Source of the DNA: UBA2108 sp002713215
Lineage (GTDB): Bacteria; Bacteroidota; Bacteroidia; Flavobacteriales_G; Salibacteraceae
Length of the DNA stretch: 46,031 nt
Direction: 5' to 3'
NCBI GenBank assembly: GCA_937891015.1
Contig: CALAPY010000056.1
Coordinates: 1 to 46,031, forward strand
A model generated the notes under the pieces. That model saw nothing but the letters and a program-made list of their open reading frames with translations, was not told the DNA's origin and did not search any database. Made by a program: the position numbers and the translations under genes. Positions 1 through 6,327 of this stretch are shown here, one piece after another (positions within the stretch are counted from its first letter, which is position 1; each line of letters begins with the position of its first letter).

Positions 1-53
<53 letters not shown>

Positions 54-58
54 CAACA

Positions 59-88
59 ATAAGGATGCCTCGGCAGCCTTATTTTTTT
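59..88 (+). terminator. Rho-independent terminator after tRNA-Gly
   Basis: An inverted repeat, 59-68 with 73-82 and one mismatch, closes on a tight loop and runs straight into seven T residues. It begins six bases after the tRNA-Gly end, so it probably ends that transcript. The tRNA-Leu downstream would then need its own promoter or read-through. Confidence 0.65.
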
Positions 89-135
89 GTTAAAAGGGTT
101 AGTTTTAACCTCGTAACAAAAGAAATGATCACCAC

Positions 136-220
136 GCCCGGGTGGTGGAATTGGTAGACACGCAGGACTTAAAATCCTGTGGCCATCGCGGCCGTGCCGG
201 TTCGATCCCGGCTCCGGGTA
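136..220 (+). tRNA. tRNA-Leu (anticodon UAA)
   Basis: This is a complete class II tRNA gene of 85 nt. The acceptor strands 136-142 and 213-219 pair, with G-T wobbles at the end, and the discriminator is A220. The anticodon stem 163-167/175-179 closes a seven-base loop with TAA at 170-172. A long variable arm (about 180-192) and a GGTTCGATCCC T arm follow, as expected for tRNA-Leu. CCA is not encoded. Confidence 0.96.
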
Positions 221-226
221 CTTGTT

Positions 227-260
227 AGGAAAGCTCCACAAAGTGGAGCTTTCCTTTTTT
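227..260 (+). terminator. Rho-independent terminator after tRNA-Leu(UAA)
   Basis: A perfect 13-bp stem (227-239 with 243-255) with a three-base loop is followed by a T run up to 260. It is the strong terminator of the tRNA-Leu transcript and lies seven bases after the tRNA. Confidence 0.9.
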
Positions 261-298
261 AACGGAACTGGGGTAATTCTCTTAAAATATTCCTCTAG

Positions 299-430
299 GT
301 CAATGGATATAGAAACGATTTTAAAATTAACCACGATTGGCTTTTATCAAAAGATGCTGTGATTAAAGGTATAACTTGGAATATTGAAAAAATAAAAAAA
401 CTAACTACAACAAAACCTAAACTGCATTAA
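299..430 (+). pseudogene. Possible 3' remnant of a protein gene
   Basis: One frame stays open for 43 codons from just after a stop at 296-298 to a TAA at 428-430. It has no plausible start codon. The conceptual peptide, containing DFKINHDWLLSKDAVIKG, looks like ordinary protein rather than noise, but I do not recognise a family. It begins about 40 bases after the tRNA-Leu terminator and its stop lies inside the inverted-repeat site at 399-455. One reading is a truncated gene left beside a tRNA. Chance is also possible, because the stretch is short and AT-rich. Confidence 0.25.
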
Positions 431-455
431 AACGCAGTATAGCAAAACGTTATAT
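399..455 (+). repeat. attC-like inverted-repeat site, left boundary
   Basis: The sequence has outer boxes AACTAAC (399-405) and GTTATAT (449-455), each one base off the integron attC consensus boxes RYYYAAC and GTTRRRY. Inside is a hairpin, CTAaACTGC at 417-425 pairing with GCAGTaTAG at 434-442. The right box, GTTATATGC (449-457), is the exact reverse complement of GCATATAAC at 2807-2815, near the far end of the three-gene block. In integron cassettes the first bases of a cassette pair with its own 3' box in just this way. The assignment is an inference from geometry; no integrase gene is in the window. Confidence 0.35.
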
Positions 456-487
456 GCAAGTCAAATAGCAGCGAAATATGGAATCAA

Positions 488-1063
488 ATGCAAGACCTAA
501 TTGATAAAATAAAGGCTGTTATTCCTTTAAAGCCCGAGGCAGAAAAACACATCTACTCCATTGCCAAAAAAAGGTCACTTCCTAAGGGGAGAGCATTGAT
601 TGTTAAGGGACAAACCGTGAGGAAAACCTATTTCGTCACAGAAGGATGCTTAAGGTCATACTGTGTTGACAAAGAGGGAAAAGAACACACCTTGCAATTT
701 GCTATTAAAGATTGGTGGATTAGTGATTTTATTGCCATTTATAGCAATGAACCGGCTTCACTTAATATTGAGTGTATAACTGATTCTCAAGTTGTAGAGT
801 TCAATACCAAAGAACTGGATAACGTGTTTAAACTATTTCCAGAGTTCGAACCTTTTCGAAGAAAAAATTTAGAGCGGCACATAGTAAGTTTACACAAGAG
901 AATACTAAATCAACTACAGTTATCAGCATCAGAAAGATACGAGTTGTTTTTAGAACAATATCCTGATATAGAGAAACACACACCAAACTATCACATTGCT
1001 TCTTTCTTAGGAATTACGCAACAAAGCTTGAGCCGAATTCGAATAGAACGTGTAAAAAAATGA
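488..1063 (+). CDS. Crp/Fnr-family transcriptional regulator
   Basis: The 191-residue protein has the Bacteroidota-type Crp/Fnr layout. A cyclic-nucleotide-binding-like beta barrel covers roughly residues 20-115 (LPKGRALIVKGQTVRKTYFV, then a GCLRSY strand). A long dimer helix follows, then a short C-terminal winged helix-turn-helix around 165-188, with IASFLGITQQSLSRIR as the recognition part. The phosphate-binding residues of true cAMP receptors are not evident, as is usual in this subgroup, so the ligand is unknown. The start is the ATG at 488; another ATG at 478 is out of frame. The gene sits 74 bp before an HchA-like gene and a nitroreductase gene and is probably their regulator. That link is inferred from position. 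Confidence 0.85.
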   Translation: MQDLIDKIKAVIPLKPEAEKHIYSIAKKRSLPKGRALIVKGQTVRKTYFVTEGCLRSYCVDKEGKEHTLQFAIKDWWISDFIAIYSNEPASLNIECITDSQVVEFNTKELDNVFKLFPEFEPFRRKNLERHIVSLHKRILNQLQLSASERYELFLEQYPDIEKHTPNYHIASFLGITQQSLSRIRIERVKK

Positions 1064-1104
1064 CGTTCTTACCATATGGTAATTTTTAAGCTTTTTCTTG
1101 AATC

Positions 1105-1112
1105 TACTTTTG
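1105..1112 (+). promoter_or_regulatory. Putative -7 box (TAnnTTTG) before hchA-like gene
   Basis: TACTTTTG fits the Bacteroidota -7 consensus TAnnTTTG and lies 24 bases before the ATG at 1137. A clear TTTG-type -33 box at the usual spacing is not obvious. It would let the hchA-like and nitroreductase genes be transcribed separately from the upstream regulator gene. Confidence 0.45.
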
Positions 1113-1136
1113 TATCGAAATTTAAACGCAAAAGTT

Positions 1137-2039
1137 ATGATGAAGAAAATATTGATTGGGCTGACCGCAGTAATAGCAATAATTGTTGTTATACTTTACG
1201 TCACAATACAGCCAAAACTAGAAGCTGATGGTTCGTACAGCCCCTCAACCCTAGCCTTAAAATTAGCTACTGCTCCAATCACCGATTTTGAGAATATCTC
1301 CTACGAGAAATATCAGGGAAATAAATCTAAAATCCTTGTGATTTTCACAGAACAAAAAAACCTAGAGATGAAAAATGGTAAATTGTTTTCAACTGGAAAT
1401 CATCCAGTAGAGGCTCTGGTACCTATGCTTCATTTACAGAATGCAGGATTTGAATTTGAGATTGTAACACCAACGGGGAAGCCTGTTGTATTTGAAATGT
1501 GGGCATTTCCCCAAGAAGACGAAAATGTTATAGCCATTTATGAAGAACATAAATCCAAATTTGAAGCACCAAAAAATTTAGTGGACTTCATTAATGATGC
1601 AATGGTTGGCATTGAATCCTACGCCGCCGTTTTCGTACCTGGTGGACATGGTGCTATGATCGGAATTCCGGAAGATAAAAACGTTGGTCAGACTTTAAAA
1701 TGGGCACATCAAAATGACCTATTTACTATTACTCTTTGTCACGGCCCTGGATCGCTTTTATCTACAACATTAGATAATGGTGAATTCATGTATGAAGGAT
1801 ACAAAATGTGCGTATTTCCGGATGCAGTTGATGAAATGACACCAATGATCGGTTATTTACCTGGTAACATGAAATCGGGATTAAGCGAAAAACTAAATAG
1901 CCTGGGAGTTGTTCTTATGAATACAGAATCTGACAAAAGCGTAGTAAGAGACAGAAAACTGATTACGGGTGCAAGTCCATTAGCTTCAAATGAATTGGGC
2001 AAACTGGCCGCTACGACATTGCTTGAAGAATTAAATTAA
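1137..2039 (+). CDS. hchA: Hsp31/HchA-like DJ-1/PfpI-family protein with N-terminal membrane anchor
   Basis: The 300-residue protein matches the Hsp31 (HchA) branch of the DJ-1/PfpI family, whose members act as glyoxalase III, chaperone or reported deglycase. The nucleophile motif TLCHGPGSLL places Cys201 and His202 at the elbow. The acidic partner is Glu92 in GNHPVEALVP, and the VFVPGGHGA and EMWAFPQEDE segments are typical of the branch. E. coli Hsp31 has no membrane segment, but here residues 4-25 are a hydrophobic anchor followed by a linker, so the domain probably sits at the membrane facing the periplasm. I chose the ATG at 1137 because the longer frame begins at a TTG inside the promoter region. 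The nitroreductase gene follows 16 bp later. A role against methylglyoxal or related electrophiles is inferred from the family. Confidence 0.82.
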   Translation: MMKKILIGLTAVIAIIVVILYVTIQPKLEADGSYSPSTLALKLATAPITDFENISYEKYQGNKSKILVIFTEQKNLEMKNGKLFSTGNHPVEALVPMLHLQNAGFEFEIVTPTGKPVVFEMWAFPQEDENVIAIYEEHKSKFEAPKNLVDFINDAMVGIESYAAVFVPGGHGAMIGIPEDKNVGQTLKWAHQNDLFTITLCHGPGSLLSTTLDNGEFMYEGYKMCVFPDAVDEMTPMIGYLPGNMKSGLSEKLNSLGVVLMNTESDKSVVRDRKLITGASPLASNELGKLAATTLLEELN

Positions 2040-2055
2040 AGTCGAAAAGAATAAT

Positions 2056-2688
2056 ATGGAATTATTAGAAAAGTTAAAATGGCGATACGCCGCAAAAGCC
2101 ATGAACGGCAAAAAAATATCAGAAGAGAAAATTGACAATATTATTGAAGCTATATCGCTGTCCCCTACTTCGAGTGGACTTCAACCTTTCGAGGTAATTG
2201 TAATAACAAATCAGGAAGTAAAAGAACAAATTAAACCCATTGCTTGGAACCAATCTGTAGTCACTGACTGTTCTCACTTATTGGTTTTCGCAGCATGGGA
2301 TACTTACACTGAAGATCGTATCAATAAAATGTTCGATTTAACCAATGAAGTACGTGGTTTTAAAAATGAAGGGTGGGAGAATTATAGACAAATGCTTCTT
2401 AAAGGTTACCCTAAACGAGACCCAGAAGTAAACTTTAATCATGCAGCAAAACAAGCTTACATCGCTTTTTCTCAGGCAATATCCGCGGCAGCTTTTGAAG
2501 AGGTAGATGCCACTCCTATGGAAGGGTTTCAAGCTGAGGAACTGGATAAAATTCTTGGATTAGAAGAAAAAGGGTTAAGAAGTTGTGTTCTATTACCATT
2601 AGGATACAGGGACACAGAAAATGACTGGTTAGTCAACCTTAAAAAGGTTAGAAAAAGTAGAGAAGATTTAGTGACTCTAATTGACTAA
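2056..2688 (+). CDS. NAD(P)H-dependent nitroreductase family oxidoreductase (NfsB-like)
   Basis: The 210-residue protein has the standard length and layout of the FMN-dependent nitroreductase family. There is an N-terminal RYAAKAMNGKKIS segment with the FMN-phosphate-binding basic residues, and SPTSSGLQPFEVIVI, which contributes to flavin binding. Near the C-terminus, GLRSCVLLPLGYRDTENDW carries the conserved glycine-rich loop. The family reduces nitro compounds, quinones and enones with NAD(P)H as a homodimer. The gene follows the HchA-like gene by 16 bp and ends before a strong terminator, so the two are probably co-transcribed and form an electrophile-detoxification pair. The substrate cannot be read from the sequence. 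Confidence 0.87.
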   Translation: MELLEKLKWRYAAKAMNGKKISEEKIDNIIEAISLSPTSSGLQPFEVIVITNQEVKEQIKPIAWNQSVVTDCSHLLVFAAWDTYTEDRINKMFDLTNEVRGFKNEGWENYRQMLLKGYPKRDPEVNFNHAAKQAYIAFSQAISAAAFEEVDATPMEGFQAEELDKILGLEEKGLRSCVLLPLGYRDTENDWLVNLKKVRKSREDLVTLID

Positions 2689-2716
2689 GTTGCACTTGCG
2701 CCAGTATTGAATTACT

Positions 2717-2753
2717 TAAAAGCGGTTTGAATTTTAAATTCAGCCGCTTTTTA
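2717..2753 (+). terminator. Rho-independent terminator after nitroreductase gene
   Basis: The stem AAAGCGG...CCGCTTT, extended inward by GAATT/AATTC with a small internal mismatch, is followed by a short T run. It lies about 30 bases after the nitroreductase stop codon. Confidence 0.75.
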
Positions 2754-2805
2754 TATTGATCTAAATTAGGCTATTCTATTAACTAACCATGGGTTGTAAC
2801 GACCA

Positions 2806-3010
2806 GCATATAACAGCAGCCAAATGAGCAATAGGCCGAGTTGTGTAAATTTGAAACGAATGAAATTTAATAACCCAAATCCGAGTCCCGAAGTGTCTGC
2901 CTCGTGCAGTAAGCGTGTTGGTTCTCACGCGCTCAATCAACGTGAAGAGATTTTGGCCTGCGCGCCGCTTACTGCTTCAAGCCTACTTCTCATGGCCGCG
3001 GGGCGTTAAG
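2806..3010 (+). repeat. GC-rich cruciform with attC-like ends, right boundary
   Basis: This stretch between genes opens with GCATATAAC, which is complementary to the GTTATATGC at 449-457, and closes with GGGGCGTTAAGT, which contains an exact GTTRRRY box (3004-3010). Inside, GCAGTAAGCG (2906-2915) is a perfect 10-bp inverted repeat of 2966-2975, with a smaller TCACG/CGTGA hairpin nested in it. The second half is clearly richer in GC than its surroundings. A 61-codon frame (2824-3009) runs through it but I do not believe it codes. I infer an integron-attC-like or other hairpin mobile-element end. At about 200 bp it is longer than usual for attC. The rest of 2754-3132 shows no gene. Confidence 0.35.
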
Positions 3011-3132
3011 TCAATTTACATCTCAAATTATATAACCGGCTGATATCCATAGTAAATCGGTTCGATATTGTCTCAATTCGGTGTACTGGAAAGCCTTGAT
3101 CATGAAAGAGATTGGGGCTTTTTTTGTATTAA

Positions 3133-4083
3133 TTAGTCATTCAACCACAAATCATGCTCTGCCTCAATAATCCTTAATTCGATTTTTTCGGCTTCTTTTA
3201 GGATGGCTTCCTCCGATTTTTTGTATTCATCAATTCGTAGGTCCTTAACGTTTGATTCTTTTACGATTTGTCCATAGAAACATCGGTAGAAGAAAAGATC
3301 GTCAATGGATTTAATCTTTTCCGGTAAAACAACGCCTTCCGGTTTTTCGTAAGCCAAATAAACCCGGGTTTCAGGGTAATACACCCAAAATAGTTTTTCT
3401 TTTTTTCCAGTTGTTTTATCCTTTAGGATGGGACAAATACCAATGATTCGGGTTTCAGAAAGCTTTCGAGCCTTATCGTAAAAAGTTTCTTCTTTAATTT
3501 CATACTCCACCACTTGCTTGTTGTTGAGGTCTAGGTAGGCAAAAGTTGCTAAATCCACTTTTTTTCTAAATTCATCATTGTCGGTTGTGTACAACTGGAT
3601 GGCTCCATTTAACCCCAATTCAAACAACACCATAAACAAATGATCCTGGTTAAACAAGGCTGGGTTTTCTGCAGCAGGAATATTCCTCCAGATTCTTTTC
3701 GACCACAAAATATCATCTTGCTTAAAATCGTAATATTCAATGAAGCCACCCTCTCCTTTCTTTAAAGAATAAACTTCGGAACTGCTGTTAGTGGGTATTA
3801 ATTGGTTATAGTTGAACGGAGTCTGGTACTCCCTTTTTATTTTGACCTTCCCGTTTTTGTCCCAAATGGTCCAGGTGCCTGTTCGGCAATTATTTTCAAA
3901 AGATCCACTAGCCTTTTTTTGCCCGTTGGCATAGTAGGAAGTGTAAAGGCCATCGAATCGTTGGTTCGCGGTTTCGTATTCGTATTTCAGTTTGCCAATT
4001 TCTGCTGATCGCTTTTCAATTCCGGTAAAAGCAACCATTAACAATAGGGCCAATGCAAGGGAAGGTGTTTTTAAAACGCTCAT
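3133..4083 (-). CDS. GldN-like T9SS protein with N-terminal MORN/YwqK repeat
   Basis: The 316-residue protein has a signal peptide (hydrophobic residues 7-21). A MORN_2/YwqK-type repeat segment covers about 42-85 (GLYTSYYANGQKKASGSF, then GTWTIWDKNGKVK). The rest, about 120-316, reads like GldN/PorN, a periplasmic partner of GldK in the type IX secretion and gliding machinery. The matching landmarks are DDILWSKRIWRNI, the LFMVLFELGLNGAI segment, IIGICPIL, KLFWVYYPETR and the terminal EHDLW, which corresponds to EHDMW near the end of GldN. Canonical gldN closes a gldKLMN operon. None of those genes is here, so this is a stand-alone paralogue. It lies 83 bp after the hydrolase gene on the same strand. 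The MORN fusion is unusual and its role is unknown. Confidence 0.75.
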   Translation of the reverse strand: MSVLKTPSLALALLLMVAFTGIEKRSAEIGKLKYEYETANQRFDGLYTSYYANGQKKASGSFENNCRTGTWTIWDKNGKVKIKREYQTPFNYNQLIPTNSSSEVYSLKKGEGGFIEYYDFKQDDILWSKRIWRNIPAAENPALFNQDHLFMVLFELGLNGAIQLYTTDNDEFRKKVDLATFAYLDLNNKQVVEYEIKEETFYDKARKLSETRIIGICPILKDKTTGKKEKLFWVYYPETRVYLAYEKPEGVVLPEKIKSIDDLFFYRCFYGQIVKESNVKDLRIDEYKKSEEAILKEAEKIELRIIEAEHDLWLND

Positions 4084-4166
4084 TATTACTGATTTTAATG
4101 TTATCGAAATTAATGAAAATTAATTGTACAACCAGTGCTACTTGATGATCAATTACTGCCAGTTTA

Positions 4167-4814
4167 TTAATCGTAGGCCTTCAGGCTTGAATTGATGATT
4201 TTGCTTATTTCCGCTCCATCGGTAATGGCAGCTAAATGTCCCCCTCTTAGCCAATAGTCTACTTTTTTTAATTTTCGAGCGGGGAACAACAGGTCCTTTT
4301 TACCGTGAATACGAACAATATCGTTTTGACCGGTATTTCCTTTCCAGATACCGATTTGTGTTAAACTCCATCGCAGGTACTCCATATCGATGCCACCTAT
4401 AATTTCGTTTAACCATTCTTTTTCACTTTTTTTCTTAGCACCAAACAGGTAGGAAGTTACTCCTTTAGAAACCATTAGACCACGGCTTGGAATTCGTTTC
4501 GATAGACCAAGTTTGGCTGTCGCACGCATACTCAGCGGAATTTCACTTTGGTATTGAACACTTGAGATGACAAATTTCTTTTCCGGGTTAAGAAATCGAC
4601 CAATTTCCTGGATCATGATTCCGCCAAACGAAACTCCCATAAGGGAAAACGGTTCCGAAGTGTTTATATCCTTGGCCATTCTTTTGGCATAGGAGGCAAT
4701 ACTTTCGTTTTTCTCGGGAATCAACCAGGGGATGAACACGGTCGGGTGTTCCAATTTAATCTTGCCGAAAACCTCTTTGCCAGCCCCCAGGCCACTGATC
4801 TGGTATACGGTCAT
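4167..4814 (-). CDS. Small alpha/beta hydrolase
   Basis: The 215-residue protein has a compact alpha/beta hydrolase core. The nucleophile elbow GVSFGG puts Ser62 in the G-x-S-x-G motif, an HGKKDLLFP segment near residue 170 supplies a likely catalytic Asp, and GGHLAAITD near 193 supplies the His. There is no signal peptide, so it should be cytoplasmic. The start codon overlaps the stop of the TerB-like gene upstream by four bases (ATGA), which indicates translational coupling. The substrate is unknown. The missing cap domain suggests a small ester or thioester substrate, but that is only a guess. Confidence 0.78.
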   Translation of the reverse strand: MTVYQISGLGAGKEVFGKIKLEHPTVFIPWLIPEKNESIASYAKRMAKDINTSEPFSLMGVSFGGIMIQEIGRFLNPEKKFVISSVQYQSEIPLSMRATAKLGLSKRIPSRGLMVSKGVTSYLFGAKKKSEKEWLNEIIGGIDMEYLRWSLTQIGIWKGNTGQNDIVRIHGKKDLLFPARKLKKVDYWLRGGHLAAITDGAEISKIINSSLKAYD

Positions 4815-5356
4815 TTTTTTGGACTACTCTTTTTGTCTGGTTGTTCCGACTTACCATACCGGAATCCGATTCCTTTATTCTTTTTGCTTTTCTCTTTTGA
4901 AGAACCGGGCTGGCCTGTTTTTTTCTTGCCATCAACGGGTTCAGCACAATCTTCATCAACGGTCACTATGGAAACGCCCATTACTGCAGCGATTTTATCA
5001 TGGAGTTTTTTTTCGCCCCGATCAAATTTTCCGTTAGACACAGCAATATCCCTTATTTCAGAAAGAACTCTTTTTATGTTTACTATGTCCATGTTTTCGT
5101 TACCAGCAATTTGACCGGCTACAGCCATTAACTGGTCTTCCTTAATTTTTTCATCAACCGAATTGAACCATTCCAGGGTTTCCCGCATAACCATTTCGTA
5201 TTGATCCACATTTTTGTAACTAAGATCCAACCATTCGGCAATCTTTCTTTTGATGGCCATCTCTTCCTCTATGGGAATTTCGTTATTCGACAGTTTTGCA
5301 AAACCGATATACAGAAATGCTATTAAGTGTAAAATTGTCGGGTTTTCCATTTCCAA
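4811..5356 (-). CDS. TerB-like domain protein with basic C-terminal tail
   Basis: The 181-residue protein is mostly helical. It carries two spaced acidic segments, NNEIPIEEEMAIKRKIAEWL near residue 25 and NGKFDRGEKKLHDKIAAVMG near 112. These resemble the paired acidic turns of TerB-like (tellurite resistance/TerB) domains, in which an acidic residue follows each helix. The last 40 residues are rich in Lys, Ser and Gly and probably disordered. There is no signal peptide or membrane segment. It is the first gene of a minus-strand operon with the alpha/beta hydrolase (four-base overlap) and probably the GldN-like gene. It is divergent from the phosphoesterase gene with only 54 bp between them. 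TerB membership is a moderate-confidence call from pattern alone. Confidence 0.55.
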   Translation of the reverse strand: MEMENPTILHLIAFLYIGFAKLSNNEIPIEEEMAIKRKIAEWLDLSYKNVDQYEMVMRETLEWFNSVDEKIKEDQLMAVAGQIAGNENMDIVNIKRVLSEIRDIAVSNGKFDRGEKKLHDKIAAVMGVSIVTVDEDCAEPVDGKKKTGQPGSSKEKSKKNKGIGFRYGKSEQPDKKSSPKK

Positions 5357-5410
5357 TAATTGAAATTTGAGTAAAGTTCTGCAATTTAGTAATCCAAAAA
5401 TATCTAAAGA

Positions 5411-6322
5411 TTGACATACGACCTAATAGGAGATGTGCATGGTCAGTTTTCCAAGCTGAGTAGCGTTTTAGAACATCTTGGATACGAAAAGAGAAAGAAG
5501 GTTTATTCCAGGAAAGATCACTGCGCCATTTTTATTGGTGACCTGGTAGATCGGGGAAGCAATTCTCGTGAAGTTATTGAGTTGGTAAAACGAATGGTGG
5601 AAGAAGGTCATGCCGAAGCAATAATGGGCAATCATGAGTATAATTTGTTTGGCTATCTTACCGAAGGAGCAAAAGGTAAATTTCTTAGGCCCCATTCTCA
5701 AAAAAATGAACGTCAGGTTAGGGAAACTTTAGCCAGTTATTCAGGGCACGAAAATGCACTCGATACTCATTTAGAATGGATTTCTAACCTTCCACTTTAC
5801 CTAAACAACAAGGACTTTAGAGCGGTCCATGCTTGTTGGGATAAGAAATCAATCAACTATATAAAAAAGTCGGTAGGTAGAAAAATGGATAAGGAAATTC
5901 TAATCGGTAGTTATAAGTGCGGAACTAAATTGGAGCAGGCAGTAAAGATGATCGTTTCCGGACCGGAGATGAGTCTGCCGGATAAAATTGTTCAGAGGGA
6001 TATCGACGGCAACCTTAGGCATAACTTTCGGTACAAATGGTGGAATGCTATTAAGAAAAGTACCTACCAGGAAGTTGCTGTAAAAGACTCTTACCAGCTT
6101 CCGGCAGGAAAAGTTGTTCTTCCGACTGATTTTGTAAATCGGGAATACGATGAAGGCAAAAAGCCAGTATTCTTTGGGCACTACAGCATGAAGGGAAAAC
6201 CATCTTTAATGAAATCGAATGTATGTTGCCTGGATTGGATTGATAAAAGAAATCGGATAGGTGTATACCGGTTAAAACCAGGAGAAAAACTGACCCATAA
6301 GAATTTTAAATTCTTTTTCTAA
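5411..6322 (+). CDS. Calcineurin-like metallophosphoesterase (PrpE/ApaH type)
   Basis: The 303-residue protein carries the metal-binding motifs of the PPP-type phosphoesterase fold in order: GDVHG (Asp8, His10), GDLVDRG (43-49) and GNHE (73-76). A later VHACW and a FFGHYSMKG near the C-terminus supply the remaining metal-ligand histidines. Relatives hydrolyse phosphoproteins or dinucleoside polyphosphates such as Ap4A, and the sequence does not decide between them. The start must be the TTG at 5411, because the next in-frame ATG lies after the first two metal motifs. No signal peptide is present. The gene stands alone on the plus strand between two minus-strand operons. Confidence 0.85.
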   Translation: MTYDLIGDVHGQFSKLSSVLEHLGYEKRKKVYSRKDHCAIFIGDLVDRGSNSREVIELVKRMVEEGHAEAIMGNHEYNLFGYLTEGAKGKFLRPHSQKNERQVRETLASYSGHENALDTHLEWISNLPLYLNNKDFRAVHACWDKKSINYIKKSVGRKMDKEILIGSYKCGTKLEQAVKMIVSGPEMSLPDKIVQRDIDGNLRHNFRYKWWNAIKKSTYQEVAVKDSYQLPAGKVVLPTDFVNREYDEGKKPVFFGHYSMKGKPSLMKSNVCCLDWIDKRNRIGVYRLKPGEKLTHKNFKFFF

Positions 6323-6327
6323 CAGGA

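Noticed and set aside
2824..3009. Plus-strand frame of 61 codons in the intergenic region
   Set aside because: It overlays a GC-rich palindromic element, its composition is odd for the genome and it has no family resemblance; the structure explains the open frame better.
3090..3125. Terminator-like AAAGCC...GGGGCTTT with T run before 3133
   Set aside because: The stem is short with a long loop and faces the plus strand, where no gene ends; not supported enough to list.
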